From positions 124,001 to 188,000 of the forward strand of contig NZ_JABVWW010000004.1 in assembly GCF_013350005.1 (NCBI RefSeq): a stretch of DNA of 64,000 nucleotides. Direction: 5' to 3'. This document shows positions 19,708-28,961 of this stretch, in pieces. The stretch is from Methylocystis silviterrae. Lineage in GTDB: Bacteria; Pseudomonadota; Alphaproteobacteria; Rhizobiales; Beijerinckiaceae. The first letter of the stretch is position 1. Every line of letters starts with the position of its first letter. The notes beneath the pieces were generated by a model. It was not told the origin of the DNA. It did no database searches and saw only the letters and a program-made list of their open reading frames with translations. A program made the position numbers and the translations under genes.

Positions 19708-20448
19708 CTACGGCGCGTCCGCGCGCGCCAGGACGCCGCGGGCATAAAGCGCGAATATCACTAGAAGCGCGAAGGACAGGCTGAACCACGTCACGGCGTA
19801 GGAGAAGTGATTATTGACGATCGTTGGAACGCCCCCCACCGGGCGCGGCCAATCCGGCCCCGCTGCAGGAACCTCGTCGAGGACGAGCGCGAAAGGCGCG
19901 GCGTCGGCTAAGCCGAGAGCGCCGGCGATCGCCGTAGGATCGCGCGCATAGAAGACGCCCTTCTCGGGCTCGTCGGCGGGCGTAAAGGAGTTGCGGCGCT
20001 CCGGCGCACGCAGCAGTCCGACGAGCGTCACTTCGTCGGGAGCGGCGGCGCGTATCGCAGCGTCGCCGGCTTTTGACGCTGGAAGAAATCCGCGATCGAC
20101 AAGCACAACGCCGCCGCCCGTCAGCGCGAAAGGCGTGAGCAGCCAATAGCCCGGCTCTCGGCTCGCGCCTTCCGGCGGCGCGGCGAAGACGAGCGCGTCG
20201 CGGCCGCCGATAAAACGACCCGCCGCGCGCACATGCATGAAGTCGTAATCTTCAGCGCGAAGGCTCGCCCATCGGTCAGCCGGCGGCAGCGGCTGCGGCG
20301 ACTGTGTGGCGCGCTGTTCGACGCGCGCGATCAGCGCCTCTTTCTCGCCGAGCCGCCGCACCTGCCAAAATCCCAGACTGACCAGCAGCGCAAAGAGCAA
20401 CGTCGTCGCAACCGCCGGCCCCAGAAGCGCGCGGACGGCGGAGCTCAC
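19708..20448 (-). CDS. SURF1 family cytochrome oxidase assembly protein
   Basis: A 246-residue inner-membrane protein that helps haem a insertion into oxidase subunit I. Two membrane segments bracket a periplasmic domain: TTLLFALLVSLGFWQVRRL at the N-terminus and the FSLSFALLVIFALYARG segment near the C-terminus. The signatures GYWLLTPFAL, VLVDRGFLP and NNHFSYAVTWF are characteristic. The ATG overlaps the stop of the DUF983 gene (ATGA), and it ends the oxidase operon. Confidence 0.94.
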   Translation of the reverse strand: MSSAVRALLGPAVATTLLFALLVSLGFWQVRRLGEKEALIARVEQRATQSPQPLPPADRWASLRAEDYDFMHVRAAGRFIGGRDALVFAAPPEGASREPGYWLLTPFALTGGGVVLVDRGFLPASKAGDAAIRAAAPDEVTLVGLLRAPERRNSFTPADEPEKGVFYARDPTAIAGALGLADAAPFALVLDEVPAAGPDWPRPVGGVPTIVNNHFSYAVTWFSLSFALLVIFALYARGVLARADAP

Positions 20449-20822
20449 GACTGATGGCGGCTTTCTTCAGCCTTGTTGAAATATTGCAGGGCGATCAGCA
20501 GGCCCTTCATCGGCCGCAGCAGCCCCACGCAGAGAATCGCCGACAGGGGCACAAGGATCGCGGCGTGCACCCAATAGGACGGCTGATATGTCACCTCGAC
20601 ATACCACAGCACCGCGATCGCGACGAAGCCGACGACGGTCATGACCATGATCGCCGGACCGTCGCCCGCGTCGGCAAAGGAGAAATCGAGCCCGCAAACC
20701 TCGCAGGTCGGCGCGACGGTCAGCAGGCCGCGGATCATGTGGCCCTTGCCGCAGCGCGGACATCTGCCGAGGATTCCGTCGACATAGAGCGAAACGGGCG
20801 GATAGACGTGCTCTTGTGACAT
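20445..20822 (-). CDS. DUF983 family membrane protein
   Basis: A 125-residue protein with two CxxC pairs (RCPRCGKG and TCEVCGLDF) forming a likely zinc ribbon, then two membrane segments. DUF983 genes lie regularly between ctaE and surf1 in alphaproteobacterial oxidase operons and are thought to assist oxidase assembly; the mechanism is not known. RBS GAGGACC precedes the ATG. The frame is open to 21047, but that stretch overlaps ctaE antisense-free sequence and lacks family similarity. Confidence 0.9.
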   Translation of the reverse strand: MSQEHVYPPVSLYVDGILGRCPRCGKGHMIRGLLTVAPTCEVCGLDFSFADAGDGPAIMVMTVVGFVAIAVLWYVEVTYQPSYWVHAAILVPLSAILCVGLLRPMKGLLIALQYFNKAEESRHQS

Positions 20823-20840
20823 GTTGGTCCTCCAACGAAA

Positions 20841-20866
20841 ACGGTCACGGGCGCGCCCGTGACCGT
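20841..20866. other. Perfect 26-bp palindrome in the ctaE-DUF983 spacer
   Basis: ACGGTCACGGGCG is followed immediately by its reverse complement. It lies between the ctaE stop and the DUF983 RBS in the operon. No T-run follows, so mRNA stabilisation or a binding site is more likely than simple termination. Confidence 0.7.
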
Positions 20867-20893
20867 CCAATGTTCTAACTGGCGTCGACGCGC

Positions 20894-21784
20894 CTATTCC
20901 ATTGTCCCGCCCCAGTTCCCCCACACGTAAATGCAGGCGAACAGAAACAGCCAGACGACGTCGACGAAGTGCCAGTACCAGGCGGCGAATTCGAAGCCCA
21001 AATGCTGGTCCGGCGTGAAGGCGCCCCTGAAGACGCGCAGCAGGCACACGATGAGGAAGATCGTGCCGACGATCACGTGGAAGCCATGGAAACCGGTCGC
21101 CATGAAAAAGGTCGAGCCGTAATTCGTCGCCGCCGGCTTCGCCGGGTCGAAGGCGAAGGCGAAGGGCGCGTGGAGATATTCATAGGCCTGGATCGTCGTG
21201 AACAGCAGGCCAAGAGCGATCGTCGCGATCAAGCCCTTCTTCAACACGTCGCGCTTGTTTTCCAGAAGGCCGTGATGGGCCCAGGTCAGAGTCGCGCCGG
21301 AGCTGAGCAGAATGAGCGTATTGATGAGCGGCAGTTTCCAGGGGCTCAGCACTTCCATGCCCTTGGGCGGCCAGACGCCCTGGAACAATTCGGTGCGCAG
21401 GACCTGCGCCGCATCGGCGGGGAAGAGCGCCGAATTGAAGAACGCCCAGAACCAGGCGACGAAGAACATCACCTCCGAGAAGATGAACAGGATCATGCCG
21501 TAGCGATGATGCAACCGCACGACCGGCGAGTGGAATCCGCCGACGCTCGCTTCGCGGATGATGTCGCTCCACCACGCGTACATCACGAGCAGAATGCCGC
21601 CCATGCCGACGAAGAACATGGCGCCGCCGAAGGTCATGCCGCCGATCGGCGCGCCCTTGTGCTGCGCCATCCACATGACCGCGCCGATCGCAGTTATGAG
21701 CGCGGCGAGCGCGCCCACGATCGGCCACGGACTCGGATCGACCAGATGATAGTCGTGTTCGGGTTTCGCGTGTCCGTCCGCCAT
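20894..21784 (-). CDS. ctaE: Cytochrome c oxidase subunit III
   Basis: A 296-residue integral membrane subunit of the aa3-type oxidase with seven predicted membrane helices. Family landmarks include HDYHLVDPSPWPIVGA at the N-terminus, SEVMFFVAWFWAFF with the conserved Glu, and a C-terminal WYWHFVDVVWLFLFACIYVWG. I start at 21784 (MADGHAKPEH), where the RBS AAGGAAG fits; an upstream ATG at 21802 lacks one. It is followed by the palindrome at 20841 and the DUF983 gene. Confidence 0.97.
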   Translation of the reverse strand: MADGHAKPEHDYHLVDPSPWPIVGALAALITAIGAVMWMAQHKGAPIGGMTFGGAMFFVGMGGILLVMYAWWSDIIREASVGGFHSPVVRLHHRYGMILFIFSEVMFFVAWFWAFFNSALFPADAAQVLRTELFQGVWPPKGMEVLSPWKLPLINTLILLSSGATLTWAHHGLLENKRDVLKKGLIATIALGLLFTTIQAYEYLHAPFAFAFDPAKPAATNYGSTFFMATGFHGFHVIVGTIFLIVCLLRVFRGAFTPDQHLGFEFAAWYWHFVDVVWLFLFACIYVWGNWGGTME

Positions 21785-21860
21785 CTTGCTCTTCCTTGTC
21801 ATCGGCCGGCGGTACCGGCCAGTCCCCTAGTTTGCCACGCGGTCAAGTCGCGCGGCGCAG

Positions 21861-22454
21861 TCAACCCTTCGGCTTTGCGGTCGCCGTCTCGCTCGTCTTC
21901 GCCGCAGTGGAATCCTTGATCGCGAAGAACGTGTAGGAAAGCGTGATCTCGCGAACGCCGCGCATGCCTTCTTCGCGCTCGAGAGCGGGATCGAGATAGA
22001 ACACCACCGGCCATTCCTCGGCCTCGTGCGGTCCGAGCCGCTTCTCCTCGAAGCAGAAGCAGGCGACCTTGACGAAGAAGGCCCCGGCCTGGCCGGGCGT
22101 CACATTGTAGGCCGCCTGGCCGCTGGTCTCGCGATCAGAGAGATTGGCAACCTTGTAATAGACGGTTTTCGTCTCGCCGGTGCGCAAGGAGATCTTGGCG
22201 ACCTCCGGCTCAAAGCGCCACGGCAGATCGCGGGCGACATTGGCGTCGAAGCGCACGGTGAGCACGCGCTCGCCGGGGGACGGCGCGCCGGCGACATCGG
22301 TCCTCGGCGTGCCGCCAAAGCCGGTCGCGGCGCAAAAGGCCCGGTAAAGCGGAACCGAAGCGAAAGACAGGCCGAGCATCGCCGCCGTGCCCACGACCAG
22401 CGCCGCCGCGATCATCCGCGGGCGTTTGCGTGAACGAGGCGCCGGCGCGTTCAT
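21861..22454 (-). CDS. ctaG: Cytochrome c oxidase assembly protein CtaG (Cox11)
   Basis: A 197-residue copper chaperone that delivers Cu to the CuB site of subunit I. One N-terminal membrane helix is followed by a periplasmic domain with the copper-binding motif VACFCFEEKRL (Cys-Phe-Cys-Phe) and the PVVFYLDP signature. It lies between the small CoxF-like gene and ctaE, the standard order in Alphaproteobacteria. The C-terminal AKTSETATAKPKG extension is low in complexity. Confidence 0.96.
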   Translation of the reverse strand: MNAPAPRSRKRPRMIAAALVVGTAAMLGLSFASVPLYRAFCAATGFGGTPRTDVAGAPSPGERVLTVRFDANVARDLPWRFEPEVAKISLRTGETKTVYYKVANLSDRETSGQAAYNVTPGQAGAFFVKVACFCFEEKRLGPHEAEEWPVVFYLDPALEREEGMRGVREITLSYTFFAIKDSTAAKTSETATAKPKG

Positions 22455-22456
22455 GT

Positions 22457-22633
22457 TCAGATCGTCCGGTTGACGATGGCGGCGCCAAACTTCACGAGCG
22501 TGACGGCGTAGAATAAGACAGCGAGGAGCGCGATCGTCACGCCGATCGCGATGTTGCGCGCGCGACGGCTGCGCGCCTGCTCTTCGGTCAGAACGACTCC
22601 TGGCCGGTCGAATAAGCTTGCGCGCTCTTTCAT
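22457..22633 (-). CDS. Small CoxF-like membrane protein
   Basis: A 58-residue protein with a charged N-terminus containing LTEEQARSRRARNIAIG and one membrane helix (VTIALLAVLFYAVTLVKFG). Short proteins of this pattern occur between ctaB and ctaG in alphaproteobacterial oxidase operons and are annotated as CoxF or assembly factors. RBS AGGAGAG stands 4 bases before the ATG at 22633. Its stop is two bases from the ctaG start, implying coupling. Confidence 0.82.
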   Translation of the reverse strand: MKERASLFDRPGVVLTEEQARSRRARNIAIGVTIALLAVLFYAVTLVKFGAAIVNRTI

Positions 22634-22678
22634 CTTCTCTCCTGCATCGATCATTTCGTTCACCATTCGCTTGGCCGC

Positions 22679-23611
22679 CTAGATCAGCGCGAAAATATGC
22701 GCGGTCTGCTCGACGACGAGGACCAGGAACAGCAGGAACAGATAGAGGATGGAGAACAAAAACATCCGTCGGGCGGCCAGACGGGCCGCATCGCCTTCAC
22801 GCTTCTTGAACACCGCCGCGGCTCCGCCGACGAGCGCAATCCCGCAGCCGATCGAGACGAGGCCGTAGGCGAGCGATGCGAAGCCCAACAGCCATGGCGC
22901 AACGCCAAGCGGCGCGAGCGCCAGCGCATAGATCAGGATTTCGAGACGCGTGCGGTCTTCGCCGGCGACATTCGGCAGCATCGGCACGCCGGCGCGGGCG
23001 TAGTCCTCGCTTCTCAGCAACGCGAGCGACCAGAAATGCGGCGGCGTCCACATGAAGATGATCGCAAAGAGCACGACGCTCGCAAGACTGATCTCGCCCG
23101 TCGCGGCGGCATAGCCGACCATCGGCGGAAGCGCGCCGGCGGCGCCGCCGATGACGATGTTCATCGGCGTCCAGCGCTTCAGCAACATCGTATAGATCAC
23201 GACATAGAAGAGAATGGTGAAGGCGAGCAGCGCGGCGGCAAACCAGTTCGCGACATAGCCGAGCGTAAAGACCGACAGCGTCGCCAGCACGAGGCCAAAG
23301 GCGAGCGCCGTTTCGGGATCGAGGCGACCGGCGGGAATTGGCCGCTTGCGCGTGCGCGTCATCAGCGCGTCGATATCGGCGTCGTACCACATGTTGAGCG
23401 CGCCGGAAGCGCCGGCGCCGACGGCGATCGCGAGGAGCGAGGCAAAGCCGATCAGCGGATGCGGCGGCGTCGGCGCGAGCAACAGACCGGCGAGCGCGGT
23501 GAACACCACGAGCGACATCACGCGTGGCTTGAGCAGCGCGAAATAGTCGGATGGCGACGCGACCGAGATGCTCGGAGCCTGTTCGTCGTGCAGATAGGAT
23601 GCGTCGCTCAT
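22679..23611 (-). CDS. ctaB: Protoheme IX farnesyltransferase (haem O synthase)
   Basis: A 310-residue UbiA-type membrane prenyltransferase that adds farnesyl to haem b to make haem O. The Asp-rich motif [19 protein letters not shown] and the second loop motif ([13 protein letters not shown]) define the family. About nine membrane segments can be read. It lies between ctaD and the CoxF-like gene. A haem A synthase (ctaA) gene is not in the window. Confidence 0.96.
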   Translation of the reverse strand: MSDASYLHDEQAPSISVASPSDYFALLKPRVMSLVVFTALAGLLLAPTPPHPLIGFASLLAIAVGAGASGALNMWYDADIDALMTRTRKRPIPAGRLDPETALAFGLVLATLSVFTLGYVANWFAAALLAFTILFYVVIYTMLLKRWTPMNIVIGGAAGALPPMVGYAAATGEISLASVVLFAIIFMWTPPHFWSLALLRSEDYARAGVPMLPNVAGEDRTRLEILIYALALAPLGVAPWLLGFASLAYGLVSIGCGIALVGGAAAVFKKREGDAARLAARRMFLFSILYLFLLFLVLVVEQTAHIFALI

Positions 23612-23688
23612 GGCGTTTCACTCAGAACCTTGGCCGCTGAGGCGGGCGCAGAAGAGCCGAGTCATTGCTCGCCGGCGCCGGCTTGCAT

Positions 23689-23715
23689 CGTCGGCGCGAG
23701 TTCTTCGCGCCGACG
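23689..23715 (-). other. Stable hairpin just downstream of ctaD
   Basis: CGTCGGCGCG pairs with CGCGCCGACG across a 7-base loop, 10 bases after the ctaD stop in transcript terms. No U-run follows in the minus-strand direction, so partial attenuation or 3'-end protection of the ctaC-ctaD message is more likely than full termination. Confidence 0.55.
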
Positions 23716-23724
23716 CTTCGTTTA

Positions 23725-25392
23725 TTACCGGCTCGCCCCGGTGATCCGCGGCAGAACCTGGAACTGATGGAAGGGCGGCGGCGACGACAGAGTCCATTCC
23801 AGCGTCGTTGCGCCCACGCCCCAGGGATTGGCGCCGGCCAGCCGCTTCTTCATGAAGGCCTCAATGATCGCGTAGAACCAGACGACCAGCGAGAGCGTGA
23901 CGAAGATCATGCCGGAGGACGACACCAGATTCCACAGCGCGTAAGCGTCCGGATAGTCGATGTAGCGACGCGGCATCCCGCCCAGTCCGAGGAAGTGCTG
24001 CGGGAAGAAGACGACATTGACGCCGATGAAGAGCAGCCAGAAGTTCGCCTTAGCCAGAGTCTCCGAATACATGTAGCCGGTCATTTTGGGGAACCAGTAA
24101 TAGAACCCCGCATAGAGCGCGAAGACCGCGCCGAGCGACAGCGTGTAATGGAAGTGCGCGACGACATAGTAGCCCTCGTGGAACTGCTTGTCGGCGCTGG
24201 CGTTGGCGAGCACGACGCCGGTGATGCCGCCCATCGTGAACACGAAGATGAAGCCGATCGCCCAGACCATCGGCGCGCGGAACGAGATCGATCCGCCCCA
24301 CATCGTCGCGATCCAGGAGAAGATTTTGATGCCGGTCGGCACCGCGATCACCATGGTCGCCAGCGTGAAGTAGCGCTGCGCATTGAGCGACAGGCCGACA
24401 GTATACATGTGGTGCGCCCACACGATGCTGCCGAGCACGCCGATGCTGACCATCGCGTAGGCCATGCCGAGATAGCCGAACACCGGCTTTTTCGAGAAGG
24501 TCGACACGATCTGGCTGATGATGCCGAAGCCGGGAAGAATGACGATGTAAACTTCCGGATGGCCGAAGAACCACAGCAGGTGCTGGAACAGCAGCGGATC
24601 GCCGCCGCCCGCCGGGTCATAGAACATCGTGCCGAAGTTGCGGTCGGTGAGCAGCATCGTCACGCAGCCCGCGAGCACCGGCAGCACGAGCAGCAGCAGG
24701 AAGGCGGTCACGAGCATCGACCATACGAACAGCGGCATCTTGTGCAGCGTCATGCCGGGCGCGCGCATGTTGAAGATCGTCGTGATGAAGTTGATCGCGC
24801 CAAGGATCGACGATGCGCCGGCGAGATGCAGCGCCAGGATCACGAAATCCATCGCCGGGCCGGGCGAGCCGGTGTTCGACGACAGCGGCGGATAGAAGGT
24901 CCAGCCGCCGCCGAAGCCCTTCATGCCCGGCGCGCCCTCGACGAACATCGAAATGACGGCGAGCACGAGTGAGGCGAAGAGCAGCCAGAATGAGATGTTA
25001 TTGAGGCGCGGGAAGGCCATGTCCGGCGCGCCGATCATGATCGGCACGAACCAATTGCCGAAGCCGCCGATGAGAATCGGCATGGCCATGAAGAAGATCA
25101 TGAGCACGCCATGGACCGTGATGAACACGTTGTAGAGGTTCTTGCCCGCATCCAGCGCCATCGACGGATCGGCGCCCTGGAGCGCTTCCGCAAGCCCCGG
25201 AAAAATCTGCACGCCCGGATACGCCAGCTCGAGCCGCATGCCGAGCGAAAGCAGGAAGCCGATGACGCCGCCGACTGACCCAAGGATGATGTAGAGCGTG
25301 CCGATGTCTTTGTGGTTGGTGGAGAAGAGGAAGCGGCGCAAACCCCTCGGATGATCATGCGCCCCGGCCATCGTCGAACTCGCCATCGTCAT
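23725..25392 (-). CDS. ctaD: Cytochrome c oxidase subunit I
   Basis: A 555-residue catalytic subunit of the aa3-type oxidase, with haem a and the haem a3-CuB centre. CuB ligands and the cross-linked Tyr are in [17 protein letters not shown], the His pair in WAHHMYTVG, and haem ligands in [12 protein letters not shown]-adjacent and [12 protein letters not shown] segments. Twelve membrane helices are expected. It starts [17 protein letters not shown]. ctaC precedes it by 50 bases. Subunit II with its CuA site is also present, so the oxidase belongs to family A. Confidence 0.98.
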   Translation of the reverse strand: MTMASSTMAGAHDHPRGLRRFLFSTNHKDIGTLYIILGSVGGVIGFLLSLGMRLELAYPGVQIFPGLAEALQGADPSMALDAGKNLYNVFITVHGVLMIFFMAMPILIGGFGNWFVPIMIGAPDMAFPRLNNISFWLLFASLVLAVISMFVEGAPGMKGFGGGWTFYPPLSSNTGSPGPAMDFVILALHLAGASSILGAINFITTIFNMRAPGMTLHKMPLFVWSMLVTAFLLLLVLPVLAGCVTMLLTDRNFGTMFYDPAGGGDPLLFQHLLWFFGHPEVYIVILPGFGIISQIVSTFSKKPVFGYLGMAYAMVSIGVLGSIVWAHHMYTVGLSLNAQRYFTLATMVIAVPTGIKIFSWIATMWGGSISFRAPMVWAIGFIFVFTMGGITGVVLANASADKQFHEGYYVVAHFHYTLSLGAVFALYAGFYYWFPKMTGYMYSETLAKANFWLLFIGVNVVFFPQHFLGLGGMPRRYIDYPDAYALWNLVSSSGMIFVTLSLVVWFYAIIEAFMKKRLAGANPWGVGATTLEWTLSSPPPFHQFQVLPRITGASR

Positions 25393-25442
25393 GTTCCTTA
25401 GAAAAACTAGTGTGTTCCGTTGCGTCTCGTTTCAGCGGCTAT

Positions 25443-26306
25443 TCAGTGGCTCTCGGCGGCGACCCGCACCCGCGAGTCGGCGCTGGCGAACTTCTGCTTC
25501 GCCTCGGCAAGCCACTCATTGTATTTCTCGCGGCTGACCGCGCGGATCACGATCGGCATATAGGCGTGATCCTTGCCGCAGATAAAGAAGCACTGGCCGT
25601 AGTAGACGCCTTCCTTCTCGATCTTGAACCATGTCTGATTCAAACGACCGGGAATCGCGTCCATGCGAACGCCGAACGAAGGGACGCCGAACGCGTGGAT
25701 GACGTCGTTCGACGTGATGTGCACGGCGATGACCTCATTGACCGGCACAACAGCCTCATTGTCGACGGACAGCAGACGAAGATCGCCGGGCTGGAGTTCG
25801 GATTCGGGCTTCATCATCTGATCGAAGCCAAAGCCGCCGCCCTGATCCTCCGGATATTTATAGGACCAGTACCACTGGTTGCCGGTCACTTTGATCGTGA
25901 CGGACGCCTCCGGCACCTCAACTTGCTCCGCCAGCAGTCGCAGCGACGGAACGGAGATGAACAGAAGGATCAGAACCGGAATCAAGGTCCAGACGATTTC
26001 GAGCGGCGTATTGTGCGTCAGCTTCGAAGGAATGGGGTTCTTCTGCTCGTTGAAGCGATAGCTCACATAGACCAGCAAGCCCAGAACGAAGAGCGCGATG
26101 AACGAAATGATCGGCATCAGCACCATGTTGTAGAATTGCTGAGTCCCCAAGCCGACCGGCGTGACCATGTTCGGCAGGCCGAGGCCGCCCGGGGTGGGCT
26201 GCCCTTCAACTTGTGCGAGGGCGAAGCCCGCGAACAAAGTCGCAGAAATCGCCACGGCGGCCGCCAATGCGCCACGTGTGAGCATCTGTCGATTGACGTT
26301 AAACAT
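25443..26306 (-). CDS. ctaC: Cytochrome c oxidase subunit II
   Basis: A 287-residue subunit that accepts electrons from cytochrome c. A signal peptide (about 1-31) is followed by two membrane helices and a periplasmic cupredoxin domain. The CuA ligands are seen in GQCFFICGKDHAYMPI. The start at 26306 (MFNVNRQML) gives a clean signal peptide; the frame stays open to 26678 through sequence that is clearly non-coding. It is the first gene of the operon. Confidence 0.97.
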   Translation of the reverse strand: MFNVNRQMLTRGALAAAVAISATLFAGFALAQVEGQPTPGGLGLPNMVTPVGLGTQQFYNMVLMPIISFIALFVLGLLVYVSYRFNEQKNPIPSKLTHNTPLEIVWTLIPVLILLFISVPSLRLLAEQVEVPEASVTIKVTGNQWYWSYKYPEDQGGGFGFDQMMKPESELQPGDLRLLSVDNEAVVPVNEVIAVHITSNDVIHAFGVPSFGVRMDAIPGRLNQTWFKIEKEGVYYGQCFFICGKDHAYMPIVIRAVSREKYNEWLAEAKQKFASADSRVRVAAESH

Positions 26307-26633
26307 TAAAGCCGCCTTTCGAACCCTTCGCCAGACAGTCGTTGTTCTTTTTGTGATTTCCGTGCGCAGCCCGCCCAAAGCCCGCCCCGCTCGGTAGTCG
26401 GCCGGTTCAATCACAAACCGTCGGTCCGCGCAATTGTTGCAACGCCAGATTCGACAGACAAATCGTCGCGTCAAAGGGTTTGCCAAACAATGCGGCGCGA
26501 ACGCCGACGACCTTGACAGTTGAAGTCCATTTGATAGGCAACGGCCTGTCGCGCAGGACGGCCCGAGGCGACCGGCCACTTTCCCTGCGTCACGAAATTG
26601 GAACGGCCACGGAGCCGTCGGCCAGGAGCCATC
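26307..26633. promoter_or_regulatory. Divergent promoter region between ctaC and the IalB gene
   Basis: This 327-bp gap holds no convincing gene. A perfect TTGACA at 26513-26518 with a weak TAGGCA-like -10 about 16 bases later could drive the plus-strand IalB gene. Minus-strand ctaC promoter elements must lie here too, but I could not pick them out. Confidence 0.45.
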
Positions 26634-27170
26634 ATGAAGCCCTTGCGCGCTGCGAAAACGCGTCGCCTGTTGCGACATCAGGTCGCGGCGGCGGTCTCAT
26701 TGCTGTTGCTCGGACTCAGCGCCAACGCGAGCCATGCGCAAGGCGGCCCCGCCAAGGCCAAATTCGGCGATTGGGAAATGCGCTGCGAAAAGCCCGCAGG
26801 CGCGGCCGCGGAACAATGCGCGCTGATTCAGAGCGTCGTCGCCGAGGATAAGAGCAACATCAACCTCGTCGTCATCGTCTTGAAGACGAGCGACGGCAAG
26901 AGCCGTCTGCTGCGCGTGATCGCGCCGCTCGGCGTGCTCCTGCCTAGCGGGCTCGGCTTGAAAATCGACCAAGCCGACGTCGGCCGCGCCGGCTTCGTCA
27001 AATGTCTGCCGACGGGCTGCGTGGCCGAGGTGATGATGGACGACAAGCTCATCGATCAACTGAAGAGCGGCAAGACCGCAACCTTCATCATTCACCAGGT
27101 TCCGGAAGAAGGCATAGGATTGCCGCTGACTCTGCAGGGATTCAAGGATGGATTCGCAAAGCTGCCGTAA
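26634..27170 (+). CDS. Invasion-associated locus B (IalB) family protein
   Basis: A 178-residue exported protein: signal peptide ending SHAQ, then the IalB domain beginning KFGDWEMRCE with the paired cysteines (MRCEK ... EQCAL and KCLPTGCVAEV). IalB proteins are widespread in Hyphomicrobiales; their molecular role is unknown. The start at 26634 follows CCAGGAGCC. The next exported protein gene overlaps its end by 23 bases, and the two probably form one unit. Confidence 0.87.
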   Translation: MKPLRAAKTRRLLRHQVAAAVSLLLLGLSANASHAQGGPAKAKFGDWEMRCEKPAGAAAEQCALIQSVVAEDKSNINLVVIVLKTSDGKSRLLRVIAPLGVLLPSGLGLKIDQADVGRAGFVKCLPTGCVAEVMMDDKLIDQLKSGKTATFIIHQVPEEGIGLPLTLQGFKDGFAKLP

Positions 27171-27798
27171 CGTTTGCACGAAGCGCCCGGTGGGCAAGCT
27201 CTTTAGAACTGCGCGGAGTCGCCTGGCGATTGCTGTTTCAGCGTCCATCGCGCTCACGCCTGTGGCGGCGGCGTTCGAACTGCCGCGGCTTCGCGTGCCC
27301 AGCATCTTCGGCGGCGGCGAACCAAAGGAAGGGCCGCCAGCGCCGCCCGGCGCGACGCCCGATTGTCCTGAAGTCTTCATTGAAAGCGGCGCGGCGATGC
27401 TGCGGTCGCCGCCGGACGCCGATGGCCCCAATGTGCGCTATCAGCTTTCGCTCGGTGAAACCGCGCGCCAATGCATTGTCGACGGCGACCATCTGACGAT
27501 CAGAGTGGGAGTCGAAGGTTCGGCGGTACTCGGCGCGGCCGGTCAGCCCGGCGCCTTTGGCGCCAATCTGCGGGTGGCGATTCGCCGTCTGAAAGACGAT
27601 ACGCTCGTCACCTCGAAGACCTATCGCGTTAACGCTTCAATCCCAAAGGGCGGCGCGCGCGGCGAATTTCAAGTCATCGCCGATCCGTTCACGGTGCCTC
27701 TCATGAGCCCGCGCGCCCAGGACGATTACGAAATTCTCGTCGGCTTTACCCAGGGTGCAGAAAAGCCCGCAGCCGAAAAAAAGCGCAAGGGCGGCTAG
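27148..27798 (+). CDS. Conserved exported protein of unknown function
   Basis: A 216-residue protein with an N-terminal basic stretch and a hydrophobic signal (LAIAVSASIALTPVAAAF), then a domain with two cysteines (DCPEV, RQCIVDG) and beta-rich character. The C-terminus is basic (EKPAAEKKRKGG). Its ATG lies within the last 23 bases of the IalB gene, preceded by TTCAAGGA. It converges with atpF, from which it is separated by 13 bases. I do not recognise a named family. Confidence 0.78.
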   Translation: MDSQSCRNVCTKRPVGKLFRTARSRLAIAVSASIALTPVAAAFELPRLRVPSIFGGGEPKEGPPAPPGATPDCPEVFIESGAAMLRSPPDADGPNVRYQLSLGETARQCIVDGDHLTIRVGVEGSAVLGAAGQPGAFGANLRVAIRRLKDDTLVTSKTYRVNASIPKGGARGEFQVIADPFTVPLMSPRAQDDYEILVGFTQGAEKPAAEKKRKGG

Positions 27799-27811
27799 CT
27801 CGCCCTTCTCA

Positions 27812-28291
27812 TCAGTGCGCGAGCGACTTCAGTTCCTTGATGCCGTCGCCGACGAAATCCTTGCCAGCGCCCGCGCCGGCGGAGAGCGCGCGCTCGGCGA
27901 TCTTGACTGCGGCGTCCGCGGCGGCGGCGCGCACTTCGGCCGAGGCCTGCGCCTCCGCCTGAGTGATCTTCTGTTCGACCTGCTTGACGCTGCGGTCCAT
28001 GAATTCGCCGAGGCGACGACGCCCCTCGGCGGCGATCAATTCCGCCTCTTCCTTCGCCTGCGCGACGATGGACTTGGCTTCGGCTTCCGCTTCCGCCCGC
28101 TTCTGTTCGAAGGACGCAAGAAGCGCCTCCGCTTCGTTGCGCAGGCGTTCGGCTTCGGCGAGTTCGCCCTTGATGCGGTTGATGCGCGCATCAATGAACG
28201 CGGCGAACTTAGAGTGCGCGCCGACCCAAACCATCACGAGAACGAAGATCGTGAAGCCGACGGCGACGTAGAATTCCGCGTCGAAATGCAT
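27812..28291 (-). CDS. atpF: ATP synthase F0 subunit b
   Basis: A 159-residue peripheral-stalk subunit: one N-terminal membrane helix (FYVAVGFTIFVLVMVWVG) followed by a long amphipathic, Ala/Glu/Arg-rich helix. It is the last gene of the F0 operon, 11 bases after the b' gene. As in other Alphaproteobacteria and cyanobacteria, b and b' would form a heterodimer in the stalk. F1 genes are not in the window, consistent with separate F0 and F1 operons. Confidence 0.95.
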   Translation of the reverse strand: MHFDAEFYVAVGFTIFVLVMVWVGAHSKFAAFIDARINRIKGELAEAERLRNEAEALLASFEQKRAEAEAEAKSIVAQAKEEAELIAAEGRRRLGEFMDRSVKQVEQKITQAEAQASAEVRAAAADAAVKIAERALSAGAGAGKDFVGDGIKELKSLAH

Positions 28292-28302
28292 TGAGCCTCT
28301 CC

Positions 28303-28878
28303 TCAGTTCGACGATGTCGCGTGCTTGGCGAGCGCGGCCTGGTCGATTTTGGCGCCGGTGAGCTTCTCGACGATGGAGGCGGCGGCGTCGACGGCGATCT
28401 GCTCGACATTGGCCAGCGCCTGAGTCTTTGCGCTCGCGATGCGTTCGTCGGCGGCGCGGATCTTCTCCGCCGCCTGCGATTCGGCAAGCGCGCGCTGCCT
28501 TGCGCTCTCAGCGGCGATCTTGTGCTGCGCCTCGCGGCCGATGCCTTGCGCCTCGTCACGACGGCGACGAAGGTTTTCGTCATTCGCGGCGGCGGCGGCC
28601 TGCGCCTTCGACTGCATCTCGCGCGCGGCGCCGAGATCTGAAGCGATCTTGGCGCCCCGGTTCTCGATGATGCCGCCCACGCGCGGAAGCGCGATGCGCG
28701 ACATCAGCACGTAGAGCAGTCCGAAAATGATGACGAGCCAGAAAATCTGCGGCGCGAAATTTTCGGTTTGGAAGGGCGGAAAGACGCCCTCGTGATGCGC
28801 CTCGCCGGCGCCGACGGCCTCGTGCGTCGTCTGCTCGCCCTCGGCGGCGAAAGCGGAAGAGATGATCGCCATGGACAT
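28303..28878 (-). CDS. atpG: ATP synthase F0 subunit b'
   Basis: The second b-type stalk subunit, about 191 residues. The N-terminus MSMAIISSAFAAEGEQTTH is an acidic/His-containing lead, followed by FPPFQTENFAPQIFWLVIIF, the typical membrane entry of b', and a long charged helix. I start at 28878; the frame stays open to 28965 through the hairpin-rich spacer after atpE, which is probably untranslated. Confidence 0.92.
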   Translation of the reverse strand: MSMAIISSAFAAEGEQTTHEAVGAGEAHHEGVFPPFQTENFAPQIFWLVIIFGLLYVLMSRIALPRVGGIIENRGAKIASDLGAAREMQSKAQAAAAANDENLRRRRDEAQGIGREAQHKIAAESARQRALAESQAAEKIRAADERIASAKTQALANVEQIAVDAAASIVEKLTGAKIDQAALAKHATSSN

Positions 28879-28935
28879 GATCCAAGTCTCGGACAAAGGC
28901 CGCGCGGCGGCCGCGCGGCGCATGAGAAAGCGCGC

Positions 28936-28951
28936 CCGGCCGAAAGGCCGG
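28936..28951 (-). other. GNRA-type hairpin just downstream of atpE
   Basis: CCGGCC, loop GAAA, GGCCGG on the plus strand (TTTC loop in the minus-strand transcript) begins about 11 bases after the atpE stop. More GC-rich inverted repeats follow toward the b' start. This position suits a stem that protects or separates the highly needed atpE message. Confidence 0.6.
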
Positions 28952-28961
28952 ACGCGAAACG

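Noticed and set aside
20969-24972. Long plus-strand frames (20969-21919, 22697-23767, 23665-24972)
   Set aside because: They lie opposite ctaE, ctaB and ctaD and are rich in Arg, His and Glu. They are shadows of the real oxidase genes.
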